Shown one piece after another: positions 12,901 through 24,653 of a stretch of DNA of 64,000 bases. The translations under genes and the position numbers were made by a program. The notes below the pieces were generated by a model, which was not told the origin of the DNA, ran no database searches, and was given only the letters and a program-made list of their open reading frames with translations. The stretch's first letter is position 1; every line of letters begins with the position of its first letter. The stretch is from Pterobdella sp. o SKG-2022. Lineage: Eukaryota; Annelida; Clitellata; Hirudinida; Piscicolidae. The stretch lies in the NCBI GenBank assembly GCA_964035795.1, contig OZ038322.1:8247345-8311344 (forward strand). Reading direction: 5' to 3'.

Positions 12901-15196
12901 CACAAACCATTCCCTGGAGCCACACATAAAAACAAATGGATTGGAGCACTACAGAAAAAATGCTAAAAATTATCTTGTTCTCAGTATTTCCTCTGGATTG
13001 ATCTATTTGATTCATTTTTATACGAAATTCATATTCATAATTTTTTGTACTCAAAAATTTGAACAATTAAATATACATTGCCATTATCTTCAAACCATTC
13101 ACGTTACTTTTGATATATGATACCATTTAATGTATTGAAAAATTTTTTATATTTGATGTTTCATTGAAAAAACATACAATGTCTCTAAATAGTTACATTT
13201 AATGTGTGCTAGAATAATTTTTTTATTTTTAAATTCCAAAAAGGTTTTTAAAAGCGCTTGTTTTATCAATGAAGCTTTAAGGCGCCCAATAAAAAACTCA
13301 CAAACCTCTGATAAATGTAGAGTAATCCAATTGAATGATGATGTTTTTGTTCTTTTTTCTTTACATTTGTAGTTTGTGTGTTTTAAATCACATATTTTCT
13401 CGACTTAAGTTTTGATTTTCTCCAAGTCAAATAGATTTGATTGCTTTTTAATTTTAATATTTTCATGCCAATAGTTTTAGCCATCAAGTTACAGCTTGAG
13501 AATGTCTGATGGGCATGAAGCCACAAAACATATTAGATTTTTCAACATTTTAATTTTGTCTTCAATCATTCTTTTACTCTTTCATTTAGTTTTCATTTTA
13601 TGTTTCTTTTTTATCTTCTAAGGTTTTAAAAGTGATATAGAAGCCTACTGCTAAAGTCAACTAATGTTTTAATTTTATTAGTTTTTGTTATTATTGAGCC
13701 CCATTTTTGGCAATGGAAAATGGACTACAAAAAGGATTTGACTCATTGATGACAATCTGTAATTTAGTTACCTACCCACATTTTGAATTTGAATTTTGAT
13801 AGATACTCCAGGATCAAATATTAAAATATTTTTAACAATTTAGTATTTATGTATAAATTCGTAGCCATTTGAATTTGGTCATTTTATACAGAGTTGATTT
13901 AATTTTTTATTCATTGTTGAACATGATAAAAGTGTCTTTCAAATATAAAAATACTAAATCAACTCCCATACACATTGTGAAATGTAATTTTTTTCCAATT
14001 TATTAGACTAATTTTATTAATTCGTTAAATACCAATAAAAAACAATACAAATTCATAGTATATTAGAAACCTGCTTCATCAGTATAATCCCATGTGTCTT
14101 GATCATTCTTAGTCACTGTCAATCTGCTTACCTGTGATAAATATAAATTATTTTTAATAAAAAGTAATATATATTGTGAAGTGTGTTTTCATACCTTTGC
14201 ATCTTCTATTTTGAGAGTACAACATCCTGAGTATATATCAGCCCCATTTAATGACTCTTTTATTGAATCTGCTTCTTGAGAACTCCCGAATGTATTTCAG
14301 AGTTAAAGAAATGTGTATCAAAATTATTCATATGAAACATGAATTCAAACATAAAACATGAGATTGAATATAAATTGATAAAGGATATTCTATCATAGCT
14401 TGAACTCCAGATTTTCGTGTGATGACAATGCGCTTGACATTAGCACCACTGTTAGTGCAAATGGTATGCATGACATCCTTGAGTGTGTGATATACATTAA
14501 TTTGACATTATGATATATTAAATTTTTAAAATATATAAATAGCATGATATTACTTACAACAGTGATAGGATATTTGGGATTCAAAACAGTAAAAAGTAAA
14601 ACACAACTCAGTTTTTGCTCCAAGGGCCTTTAATAATTTACATATTATAAATTACATTTATAAGTTATAAATTCTATTGTGAGTTTATGATTTATACTGA
14701 AAAAATAAACGAACGGATTGGTAGGATTTTGAGGAGCATTCTCATCTCTGCCCATAGGAAACTGCTGAAACCCTCCTGGAAAGTTTTTTGGATAAGGCGG
14801 TCTTAGTGGACCTTCAAATCGACCACCATCAAACCCCTGGTGTCGAGAATGATCAAAAGGTTGTCGGGGTGGTTCGAATTGAGAACCTGGTCCCATTTTG
14901 CGAGGTTCAAAATTTTGATCAAATGGTGGTCTAGCATCATTGAACCCTTGTTTCATAGGTGGGTATGGTTGAGAATACCTACCAGATGGTCTTGGTTTAC
15001 CTCTTGCATTTCCGTAACCACTACTGCCTCTAAAATTTCCTCCAGGTGGTCCTTGATTATATGACCCATTATAGCCCTAGAAAAAATGTTTGCATTTTTA
15101 TTTTATTTCGAACATGTATTCAAAAATAAATACTCTTTTTTGCGGAGGTGGAAATGAATTATCATCAGAACGATCTCTTTTGCCAAGGTACGCCAT
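9999..15196 (-). CDS. HNRNPL: hnRNP L/LL-family RNA-binding splicing regulator (three RRMs)
   Basis: Exons (minus): 15134-15196, 14715-15076, 14558-14627, 14389-14477, 14195-14291, 14071-14131, 12213-12290, 11898-12151, 11536-11826, 11245-11459, 11046-11176, 10779-10852, 10663-10720, 10433-10528, 9999-10195; 712 codons with the stop, all phases closed. hnRNP L binds CA-rich RNA and controls alternative splicing in the nucleus. Residues 1-141 are Gly/Pro/Arg-rich. An RRM matching human RRM2 (LLFTVLNPKYPIT ... SLNGADIYSGCCTLKIE ... NDQDTWDYT) follows at about 148-247, then a long Gln/Pro and RGG-like linker (about 248-455). RRM3 (VMMVYGLDYNLMNCHKVFNL, LFCLYGNVVRVKFLKS) spans about 456-528, and RRM4 (ILYFFNAPPNMTEDD ... 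STGLIEF ... YILKFCFS) about 573-663, with an acidic tail. RRM1 is missing. Two introns are AT-AC (separate entries). Confidence 0.95.
10853..11045 (-). other. AT-AC U12-type intron B in hnRNP L gene
   Basis: 193-nt intron. It starts ATATCCTTTATA, has a near-perfect U12 branch site TCCTTAACT (10868-10876, about 17 nt from the end) and ends AGTAC. Joining the exons gives ASKNRIHSSSKILYFFNAP, matching the KNRIQHPSNVLHFFNAP region of human hnRNP L in phase. Confidence 0.92.
12291..14070 (-). other. Long (1.8 kb) intron of the hnRNP L gene
   Basis: The only intron longer than about 400 bp in this gene. It is AT-rich and holds the candidate cassette exon at 12486-12552. I see no other exon or repeat in it. 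Confidence 0.6.
12486..12552 (-). other. Candidate alternative (possibly poison) exon in hnRNP L
   Basis: 67 nt preceded by ctttacag and followed by a GTAAAAG donor. From the upstream exon (phase 1) it stays open, but it shifts the next exon out of frame and creates a stop about 9 codons into exon 12213-12290, with many junctions downstream. A different frame of the segment looks protein-like (RYKAIEDYPNYDALTNNC), so constitutive use in another isoform is not excluded. Splicing is not shown by sequence alone. Confidence 0.3.
14292..14388 (-). other. AT-AC U12-type intron A in hnRNP L gene
   Basis: 97-nt intron. The 5' end reads ATATCCTTTATC, an exact match to the U12 donor ATATCCTTT. A branch-site-like TTCTTTAAC lies at 14302-14310, about 10 nt before the 3' end, and the intron ends in AC. 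Removing it joins codons as MIEF-GSSQEADS, matching hnRNP L (MVEFDSVQSAQ) in phase. No GT donor near the junction gives an open frame. Confidence 0.9.
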
Positions 15197-15387
15197 TTTA
15201 GTTGAAACTTAGAATAACAAAGAATAAATAAAAAAGATGGAAAAACATAATTAACATTTATTTTGAAACTCATATTTTTTTTTCATGATAATTTTGAAAG
15301 AGCTTAATTATTAAGAATATCCAAATCCTGAGTTTGTGTTACTAAGGAACGAGTGATACAAATGGTGCAAATTTCAATTAATCTAAG
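15197..15387. promoter_or_regulatory. Divergent (bidirectional) promoter region, hnRNP L / DRC7
   Basis: Only 191 bp separate the start codons of the minus-strand hnRNP L gene (15194-15196) and the plus-strand DRC7 gene (15388-15390). Both 5' UTRs and core promoters must fit here unless there are unseen 5' non-coding exons. No CpG-rich core or clear TATA box stands out in the AT-rich sequence. Confidence 0.5.
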
Positions 15388-18300
15388 ATGGCCAATTCGG
15401 AGAATGTAAGTGTTCAAACAACTTTTCATTTTAAATGTCTATTTAAAAATTTTTAAGTTTTTAAAAATTTGCGTTTAAGCTTTTTGTTATTTTTGTATAA
15501 GTCATCATTTCCAGTTTCAGTTTTAAAACTATAAATCTTTAATAAAAATCACGAATTAGTGATGTAAATTGTTCAATGTTTTTAATTTTTAGTAGCAAAT
15601 AAGAAAAATTATCAATTGATTAAATATTTGTTATTTTATAATTTTATAGTTTCCAATAGAAGATTATGAAGAATCAGAAAGTGGAGAAATCGACAGTATC
15701 GTCGAGAAAATTCCAAGTAATGATAAAAGCGATATATCTCTCCAAGAAAAAGAAATGTTAGTCATGAAGTTTTGAGATGGTTGGGTTATGATTATACTTA
15801 AAAAACATTTTTTAAAAAGATACTTTAACTGTTTAATTACAAAAACCAGTTATAAAGAAGAAGAATTTGATGAAAATGAGTTTCCTCAAAGCTATAAATC
15901 CAATAATGCAAGCGAAAAAAAGCTTTTGATAATAGTTGAAAATTTTTGCAAGCAATACTCAACTTTGTATAAGGACCGAAAAAGTCTTTTCATAACACCA
16001 TCCAATGAATTCGGAGTGCCAGTAATTATAACGTTTTATTGAATTTAACTTAATGACATTTTAATGCATTTTTAATAGCTAATTTGTCAAAAATCTCCTA
16101 GCCAGTTAAATGATATTTTAATACATTTTTTAAGAAAGAAAAATCTGCTATAACTTTCGCTAAGTTCTCATAAAGCGTTAACCAAGTATACTAACCTTTC
16201 ATAATAATTTTGAATTTAAGAAAAGTCTTAGTATTTTTGCTGCCATTAATAAATTTATTAAAAATATTCTATAATCGACATCTAGTTGAATTTTTCATTT
16301 GAATCAATCAAAATTCAATTAAATATATTGAATTTTTTACGCTATATCAACATCTATTTTAAATTTTTAGAAATTTGCATGCTTCACTTTACGACCTAGA
16401 GAACTGCCATTCCTTGAAATGAGTACATGGAATTTTGTGTGCAGTTTTGTGGCTGATTACCTCGATTACATTCCTCTCCGACCTCCTCATGAACTTGTTT
16501 GTATTGTTCTTTATTTTGTATTAATTAAATGCATAGTACATTTTTTAGTTTTTTTTGTCTTTGAACCAAATACTTCAGCTATATAATGGTTTCAGCTTGT
16601 ATGGTTACATTATGAACAACCAAAAACAAATTAATAAAAGACTGAAACACCTATAATGCATTTACTTAAAGCAATGGCGTTTATTATCATAATAAAATAT
16701 TTTCTACAACAGCCAAAAAGACTTTATAGCCCTCAAACCACGCTAAATATCCAAAAAGGAACCTGCTTTGAGTATAGTTCTCTCCTAGCTTCAATGTTAA
16801 TCGGTTTAGGTTACGACGCATACGTAGTCAGTGGTTATGCCACAAAAAAGGTGTGTTTAGTGGATCAGAGTTCTGACAGCTGTCCTCTTCTGATAGAGGA
16901 AAAAAAGGTACAATGTTTCAAACTTGTTAGATAACTCAAATCTATAATGTACTAATAAAGGTTTAAATGTGATTCATTAATACGTTTTTTAACATTTCTT
17001 AACTAAAATAATGCTTAACTCTTTATACCTTTGAAATACTTTTTATATTAAAGAAACACTAAGAAGCCTTGATTTGTTTATAACTTGATGATAAACTTCG
17101 TCTAAATAAAACACTTCTTACCAAGTTTCATAAGAATTTCTTCATTTAAAAAAAATCTGCATTTGATTCATAACTACTAATCGATATATTTAAATCAAAA
17201 TGGGACCACTCGTAGCCGGAAGATCCACCGGTCGTAAGACGCTCCAACAAGTACTTCGACACTCCTTTGACAAACATTCAGTTAGTTCTTTGTACACCTT
17301 ATATGCCAAACCAATATCATCTCATAACTCTATCTCTGCATACCTTTTTATTACACTTGTTTATTATCTTTTGTCTAATATTTTTTTTATAGTTAACTAA
17401 TAACTATTAACTATGTTTGAAGTATATATACATTTAAAGGGTGTATAAATGACTTTCAATTAAAATAGCATTAATTGAGTTGCTTCTTCAATTTAATCTA
17501 TAATGATTTGATACACAATGAAACATTTGAGATAGTATAATAAAGGATAATTTACTTTCCATTGGTATGTCTTCAAAGCGCCTTTAGGCAGTTGTGAATG
17601 AGATTTCATGTTTTTATATGGAGCTTAAAGTCCAAGTTGAATTTTTGAAAAACCAGGTTTTTTTTATAGTATTTTAAAGTAGGGTCAAATCCATTCATCC
17701 TTACAAGATAAATAGCTACGAATTAATAACGTAAAAAAGCCCTAAATCAAACAGTGAGAGAAAAACGAACTATCACTTGATAATATAAGTTTGTCTTACG
17801 AAAAGCTTAGTAGATTAAGTTAATAAGTATTTTGTGTTTATTTCTATCAGTTATGAATTGATTTATATTACATGGAATATTAATTTAACATGTCTAAAAA
17901 ATTTTCCAGCTATTTCACGAGCGACAAACCGATGAGTTTGTTCATTGCATTGTCCAGTGTTCGAAACAATGATAAAATTGAAATCGACACTGACGTGAGA
18001 TACCTCAGTAATTTATTAAATATAAAGTTGATGTGGATCTGTTAATTTAAAAGCTGTTTGCTCAAGTTTTTAAGCGAATCTGTGATTAAGCTGTATGCTA
18101 CTACTATTACATTACAATAACCATAATTAAGTTTTGTATAGACTATTGAAGAAATTATCATTATCATAGATTTTGTTTAAAGAATAGTAAACAGAGTAGA
18201 AATAGTATGAACGTAAAAATTTTTATTACATAGAATTAAATGTTTTCAGAAACCAAAAATCATTTCTCAAAAAACCATTCAAAATAGCATTCAAATCAAA

Positions 18301-21300
18301 CGCCTCTATACAATAATTAATTCAATTATTTTCATGAGTTATTAAATTATTGATTTTCATCGATAATGAAGGATAATCTTGTTACTCAAAAAAATCTACA
18401 GTCCTTAAAAGAGGAAGAAGAAGAAGCAGACCCCTTGTTGGGGTTGAGAGTGCATTCTTGGGTTTTGGTGATGAAGGGGTTCAAAGACACTGATGAGAAC
18501 TTCTTCATTGAACCCACCACCGGTCATCGTCACCCTATGGACACAGATATTTATCTGGGTTGGCAGAATTGTATATAATGAGATTTTGAACAGAATTACT
18601 ATATAAGGAAAACTACCAAATGATTTTCACATTTTAAAAATAGTTTCTGCTCATTTTTTGAATATATAGCGGTCAAGATTCATAAAAAGCAGATGAATTT
18701 GTGTTGAAAAACTACACAAAGGTATCGAAAGCATCTGGAACGACAAGAACATGTGGATCTGCATGCAGGAATGTGATGACGGCATAGCCGTTAGTTCTCT
18801 CTTTACTATCAATCAATAATTGTGGTTTAAATAGATAAACTATAAATGGGATTTAGTCATTCGACCATTTGGTAGCCTCTTATTGAGATTTTGGCTGCCT
18901 AAATGATAGGTTTTAAAAGGTGCTTTTCCATGCGGAAAATGGCGTTTTATTAAGTTTTTCATTGGTTTACTAAAATCATGAGAGTTTTAGTGGGTTTATT
19001 TGATTAAAAAGTATAGTTTTCATGAAAAATATGCACATCTGATACCTTCCACATTGACTCAATTAATTAATAAAAAGTTAGAGTAGAAAAAATAAAACTA
19101 TAGATAGATGGTGTTCTGATAATTTTTTTTCCAAATTCATTATAATTCAAATTGAATAAAAGGAGAAATTTTTCTTTTTACATCAAACATTTTAAAGGAT
19201 GTTAAACCATATTTAAAAAAATTTTTCTATTTGAAATAAAAATTTTACTAAATCTCATTAGAAGCTGGAGTATGATCTTGAAGATCTATCCCAGTGGGAA
19301 TATGTGCTGCCGTTTGTGAAGAAAAAGTTTGTAGCATGAAATGGGATAAAGTTTAATTAATTATAAAGTTTTTCTTATTTTGTGACTGCATAGCTAATCA
19401 ATTAAATTATTATAATATCAACTTGGCATTATTAAAATATCGGCGCAATTTTCAAAGCGAAATAAGAATTTTTTGTTAAATCCTTTTTATACATCACCCT
19501 TATTTACTCACTGTTTACAAACTAACATCCGTCATTAATAATTGATTGCCCATGATAATTTTTAGACCCATACTCCCCGAAACCCTATCTGACTCTTCAT
19601 TGCCGCAATTGCAATTTCATCGAACCAACGATGAAAAAGATGGCGAAGAAAAACAAGAAAAAGAAACAAATGATTTTGTTGAGAAGATAGAGTTGATAGA
19701 TAACTCAGAGCATCAAGTGGTGCAGAAAATCTCCCATGTGGTATGTTGCTTCATATGCTATTTGCCTTATAATCATATTTTATATAATCTAAATTTCATG
19801 TTATCTTTCGTTTCACTTGATGATATTTTGATGAATCTGAAGCTTCATAATTAATTTGTAGCACCTTCGTGTTATGTTTTACCACTTTATTCGTAGGCTA
19901 ACACGCTGATCACTTTTGTTTTGATAAATTAGTATTAATAAAATTATTTTCTTTCAAAATCGTAGACATGCTATGAGAATTTTATAATGAAGTCAAAAAC
20001 AAAAATTTGAGTTTAATTATAAATATCTTGTACCTCGAAGGAGACCAAAGAAGAGCACATAATCCTGCCTGAACCATGGTCTCTTCCCATAAAACTCACT
20101 TTGGATGGTCACTATCTTTTAAATAAACTTTTAATCGTGTTTTGACATATTTTTAAAAATTTAATTATATCAGTTTTTTTTCTTTTAGATTTACTGCAGC
20201 AGTGTCCCGGAGGGAAAAAGACCATTCTATACTTGAAGTTATTCACGTTCTTTAGCATTTTTCAGTTTTTCTTCATTAATTTTGAGGAATTCAAACTATG
20301 TTTCAAACTTGGAATGAATGATTATTTAAGGAGAATTTTTAAGAAGTAGAGTAAAATATGAATCAATTTTTAAATTTAATAAATTAACCTTCGTATTCTT
20401 TTGTATTATATTAATGTAATGTGTTGTTTATAAAGCGCTTTTCATTATAGATCAAAGCGCTTTTCATTATAGATCAAAGCGCTTGCTAAAAATTTTATGT
20501 AGCTAAAACACTGCGTATAAGGTGCTAACTGTCGGACCACGCGCGATCGAACCCGGTAACTTTAGAAAATCAATCTAATGCTCTACCAGCAACATTAATA
20601 GTTTCTTAAATAAACTATGAGTATCATATTTAATGAACTTAATATTTCAATAAAGTTGAAGTTTGAGTTTAAATTACCTAACGTTTGTAATCAAGATCGA
20701 AGGTAGAAAAGTTCGCATTGTATCACCAGAAGGATGGGCTTGTGCTCAGGCTGACAGAATTTTTTGATCACCAAAGTACGTATTATCTTTCGTTTCGATT
20801 ACTTTTTGAACGTTTTTTTCATTTATAATTGGAACTTTTGTTAGAATGTTTTTTTTAAATTAGGTATAATTGACAGGAACAAAGATAAGTAGAATTAAAG
20901 AGGTGTACAAACAAAGAACGGACAAGCTTTCGGTAAGACTTTATGACTACGTATACGGTCAAGTGAGCGAATATTTCAATACTGGAAGACTCAATAAACT
21001 CAAAGGTTTTTGATAATATTAATACTATGTTACTAAATTGGAAAAGTTCTATACTTATGTCTTTAAGTGATTTTCTAATCAATTTTTCTCTTTAACATCA
21101 TAATTTCAAAATTTTATCACTGGAGATGAATTGAAAGAGTATTTTATTGCAGAACATCATTATATAATGGAGCTACCAATGAACTCAGAACAAAGTTTAA
21201 ACAGGTTCTCAACGCATAAATCCCAAGGCATTAGTTATTTTGAAGATTATACCGTTTCCGATTTTGAAAACGAAAAGTTTGGTAAAACTGATAGAAATAG

Positions 21301-24300
21301 TCAAAATGAAGATACCACTAAATATGAAAAGAGTTATAAATCTGCGTTCAAAACTTCTTTAGGTTCAAATAAGAAATATTCTGCCTTCGGTTATTCAAAT
21401 GTTAAGTTTCAAGCTGAAGAGAACAAAGAAGTAGAACCTAAAGCTAGTGGCACAAGCCTTTTGAACACAAACATGAACATGTACAGTGTCATAAAACTCC
21501 CTTCTATGAACATTGGTAAAAGTTCTTCGGATTTAACTACGGGAGAGGGTGACAGCTTAAGAACAGCCAATAGTGAAGGTTACTTAACTGGGAAAGAACT
21601 CGAAGATTTTGTTTCTAAAGTCAATGCAAAAAGAAAAGATTTCATAACTATGGTACCTCCAAAAGCATTGGAAGAAACCTTAAGAGAAGCTAGATTTTAT
21701 TCTTCTTATAGATTTGATAGCTTGATGAGTAGGATAGAAACTCAACATTTCACTGAAGAGCACTATGAGGAACGGGATGATTTATTATATTACAAACTAG
21801 TAGAGTATGCCATGCCAAAAACTAGAAGCAAGTCATATGATCCTATGCTACGTGAAAGAGAAATTAATGTAAGAAACTCGTATTTTTTAATTTGAAAACA
21901 TCCTTTTTAGCATTATTTTTTTCTCCGAAATGAAAATATTCTCATATTCTGATTTTTATTCAAAATCATTTCAATCATTCCTATTTAAAAGTTATTTTTA
22001 CAGAAAATAGTGGTGAAGTATAGACGGAGCAAACCAGAAATACACAGGTATTATGAGGACCCACCATCAACCGTAGCCTTCCCCACCAAGATAGACAGTG
22101 ATGAAGACACTAGGGAGCCTTTCGAATACTATCCTCCACAGAGTAAGGCTTATTGATTGTACTCTATATAATCTGATGTTGCTTGGGGAAGTTTTTCTAG
22201 GTATCAATCGGCCAATGATGCATGCACTACGGACAATAAAATGGTTCAACATGATAATTTTTTGTTTTTTATAGTAAGGATTTACTCAACAAATTTGTAA
22301 GTTTTTCACTAAATTCAACGTTGGTCAAATAGTTATGAAATGACAGCAAAATTACTTGTATTATTTTTATCAAAGTACTGTTTATTTATAGCTAAAATAT
22401 GCATTATCTTCTAACAGTCAACTACGATTATTTCCATTTCCCGGAGGATGACGACACAGTTGACAACAACCCTGAAATCTCAGAAATTATATTCAACTTA
22501 ATCACAAACAGAATCATCGTCACTTATCATAGAGAATATAATAGAATTACGTCCACTGTAAGAGAGTTTGTCAAGCCGAACAAGAATGACGAAAAAGGTA
22601 AAGCTACTTTGTGGCACCCGGACTCCAATTATACTGTCTACTTGGTCAGACTAGTTGAATTATTTGTTTAAATAATGTGATTTTTTGTAATTTTTTTATT
22701 CTTGTTTTGTACCTAATCCATTTATTTCATCACGGTTCTCTTCGTCGGTATGGCAACTAAAGATATGTAGATGATAATTATTTCTTTTTTGATTTGATAA
22801 TTATTAAAAACATAATTAATATCATTTTTATTTCACTGTAATTACATTGAAAATGATTTTCCAGTCAAACCCATCAAAAAGAGACAAGAAAAAAGTCGCA
22901 TTGTACCAGCTGATGCTGCAGTTAATGAAGTTGGAAGAGAAGTATGTGGCAATGAGTAACGAGTCAGAGTTAGAGGTTTCGTTTGTTGGTGTTTTTAACT
23001 GTCGCTCTAAAATTTATTTATAAAAATATTTTTGGCATTGACAATGATGCAGAATAACCAATGAACCAGGTTACAAAACTGCTAGAAGAGCGCTTAGAAG
23101 AAGAAAAAAATATTGTATTAGAAAACTCACTGTACCAAGGGGTGCAAGAAAAGGCACAAAAAAGAAGGATAATGCTGGTTATAATATGACTATTATGAAA
23201 ACTAATATAGTAAAGAACTTTATTTTAGTGTAATATATATTGTGAATGAATAAACTAACTAAACATTTTTGTACTAATAAAAATTTTTGAAATTTTATTG
23301 ATGACTTTCAACTATACTTATGAATTTTCTTATATCAAAATTGACTTCTCAGGACAAAATGAAAATGGAAGAACAGGGAGAGAAAGAAAAGAAAGATTTA
23401 GGTATGATATAACAATAAGTATAACTTAAAGAGTCCTTAGAACTTTGTTTTTTTTTTGAAATCATTATTTTTAGTCAAACTAAACTATGATTATTGAACG
23501 TTTTTTAGATGTGCTTTCTATTGTGTTGGCTAGGCAAAACAAGCTTGAGAATCTTACTCTTGAAAAGGTTTTGAGCAAAATTTTATTAAACAGTGTATTA
23601 CAGAGGCTTAAGCTATAGTAGAAGATAAAAACGCACGATTTTATAAATTATCATTTTTTAAAAAACCAAGCTTTTCGATTTTTCTTAAGTTATCTTGTGA
23701 TGGTTGTGGAATCTTTCACTACATTCCTTAAGCGTTTGTTTTAACATTTTGCTCGCTTCAGTTGATTATTAGCTTTAATGATTATCATCATCATCTATTG
23801 AAAATAATCTTTAACAGTTTTTAATATTGCTGTGTTTTATTTAAGTTTGAACTTTTATATTATGTATAAATCCCAGATTGATAAAATAAAAGAAGAATGT
23901 TTGAACGAGTTCAAGAAAAGACTGGTCATTCGAACCAACCTCATTCAAGATCGATACGATAAGGTTCATATATATGTCTTAAGAAAAACGATTTAAAAAA
24001 GCATTTATAAATTCAAATGTTGTATTTTTTTATGTTAAAATTCTTTTAAAAGATGGAGTTTTATAAATAATCTTGGATTTCTTTTTAGAAGACAATATTT
24101 ATAGCTAAAAACTTGGATCCCATTCAAAGGAGACCTCAGAGCTTCAGAAACGACAACAGAAATTCCAGCAGAACCAGATGATCATGACCAAAAAAGACGA
24201 ACAAGAATACACACAATACTGTACTGAAGCTCAATTCAGGATCCAAATATTAGAGATGCGACTGAAAAGGTGAATGAATATCATCAATAGAACTAATAGG

Positions 24301-24653
24301 TTTTTACTGAACATAAGCTAAGGTTTATTGCATTCAACAGACTAATTAAATAAGTTTCACATACTAAAGTTTTATGGTAAGGTTCCAATTATCGAATATT
24401 ATAGTTTTCAAAATTGGATTGTATCTTTGAAAGTTTTCGTTTTTGACGAAAAAAAAATTAAATACTTAAATTCAATGATATAACTTGACCAATAATACCA
24501 AAAATTCAACAAGTATTCATTACTATCACTTACAGAAACACTGAATTGGCTCCGATGCGGTACAGAGCTTTGGAGGAAAAGTTGCAAAACGACCCAAGAC
24601 TGCAACCTTCTGTGACTGAAACCAAAAGCATCAAAACGTCGAAGAAAAAATGA
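15388..24653 (+). CDS. DRC7: Dynein regulatory complex subunit 7 (DRC7/CCDC135)
   Basis: Exons: 15388-15405, 15650-15756, 15850-16021, 16371-16496, 16713-16907, 17216-17280, 17910-17994, 18402-18558, 18722-18789, 19262-19326, 19566-19740, 20041-20107, 20189-20237, 20696-20775, 20877-21005, 21126-21868, 22004-22142, 22418-22644, 22865-22975, 23070-23177, 23353-23401, 23509-23567, 23877-23963, 24130-24269, 24536-24653; 1113 codons with the stop, all phases closed. DRC7 belongs to the nexin-dynein regulatory complex of motile axonemes. Matches: FCKQYSTLYKDRKSLF; the transglutaminase-like KGTCFEYSSLLASMLIGLGY (Cys near residue 159); GLRVHSWVLV and NFFIEPTTGH; NDKNMWICMQ; KVEKFALYHQKDGLVLRLT; coiled coil; C-terminal LAPMRYRALEEKL. 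It is longer than the human protein (874 residues), mainly through exon 21126-21868. Exon 17910-17994 fits by phase but shows no clear similarity. Several donors are GTTAGT. Confidence 0.94.
20432..20484 (+). repeat. 22-bp tandem repeat with AAGCGCTT palindromes
   Basis: Two perfect copies of AAAGCGCTTTTCATTATAGA + TC (20432-20453, 20454-20475) followed by a partial third (AAAGCGCTT). The palindrome AAGCGCTT therefore occurs three times at 22-bp spacing. It lies in DRC7 intron 13, directly beside SINE copy 2. Confidence 0.9.
20486..20598 (-). repeat. tRNA-derived SINE-like element, copy 2 (in DRC7 intron 13)
   Basis: On the minus strand it reads CTGGTAGAGCA (D-arm/A-box part), then a perfect 5-bp anticodon stem (TTAGA/TCTAA) with 7-nt loop TTGATTT, then a good B-box (GGGTTCGATC). 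The T-stem and acceptor stem fail, so it is not a functional tRNA. It is similar to the copy at 8061-8185 through the tRNA part and into the following ACAG(T/A)TAGC(A/T)CCT segment. Confidence 0.55.
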
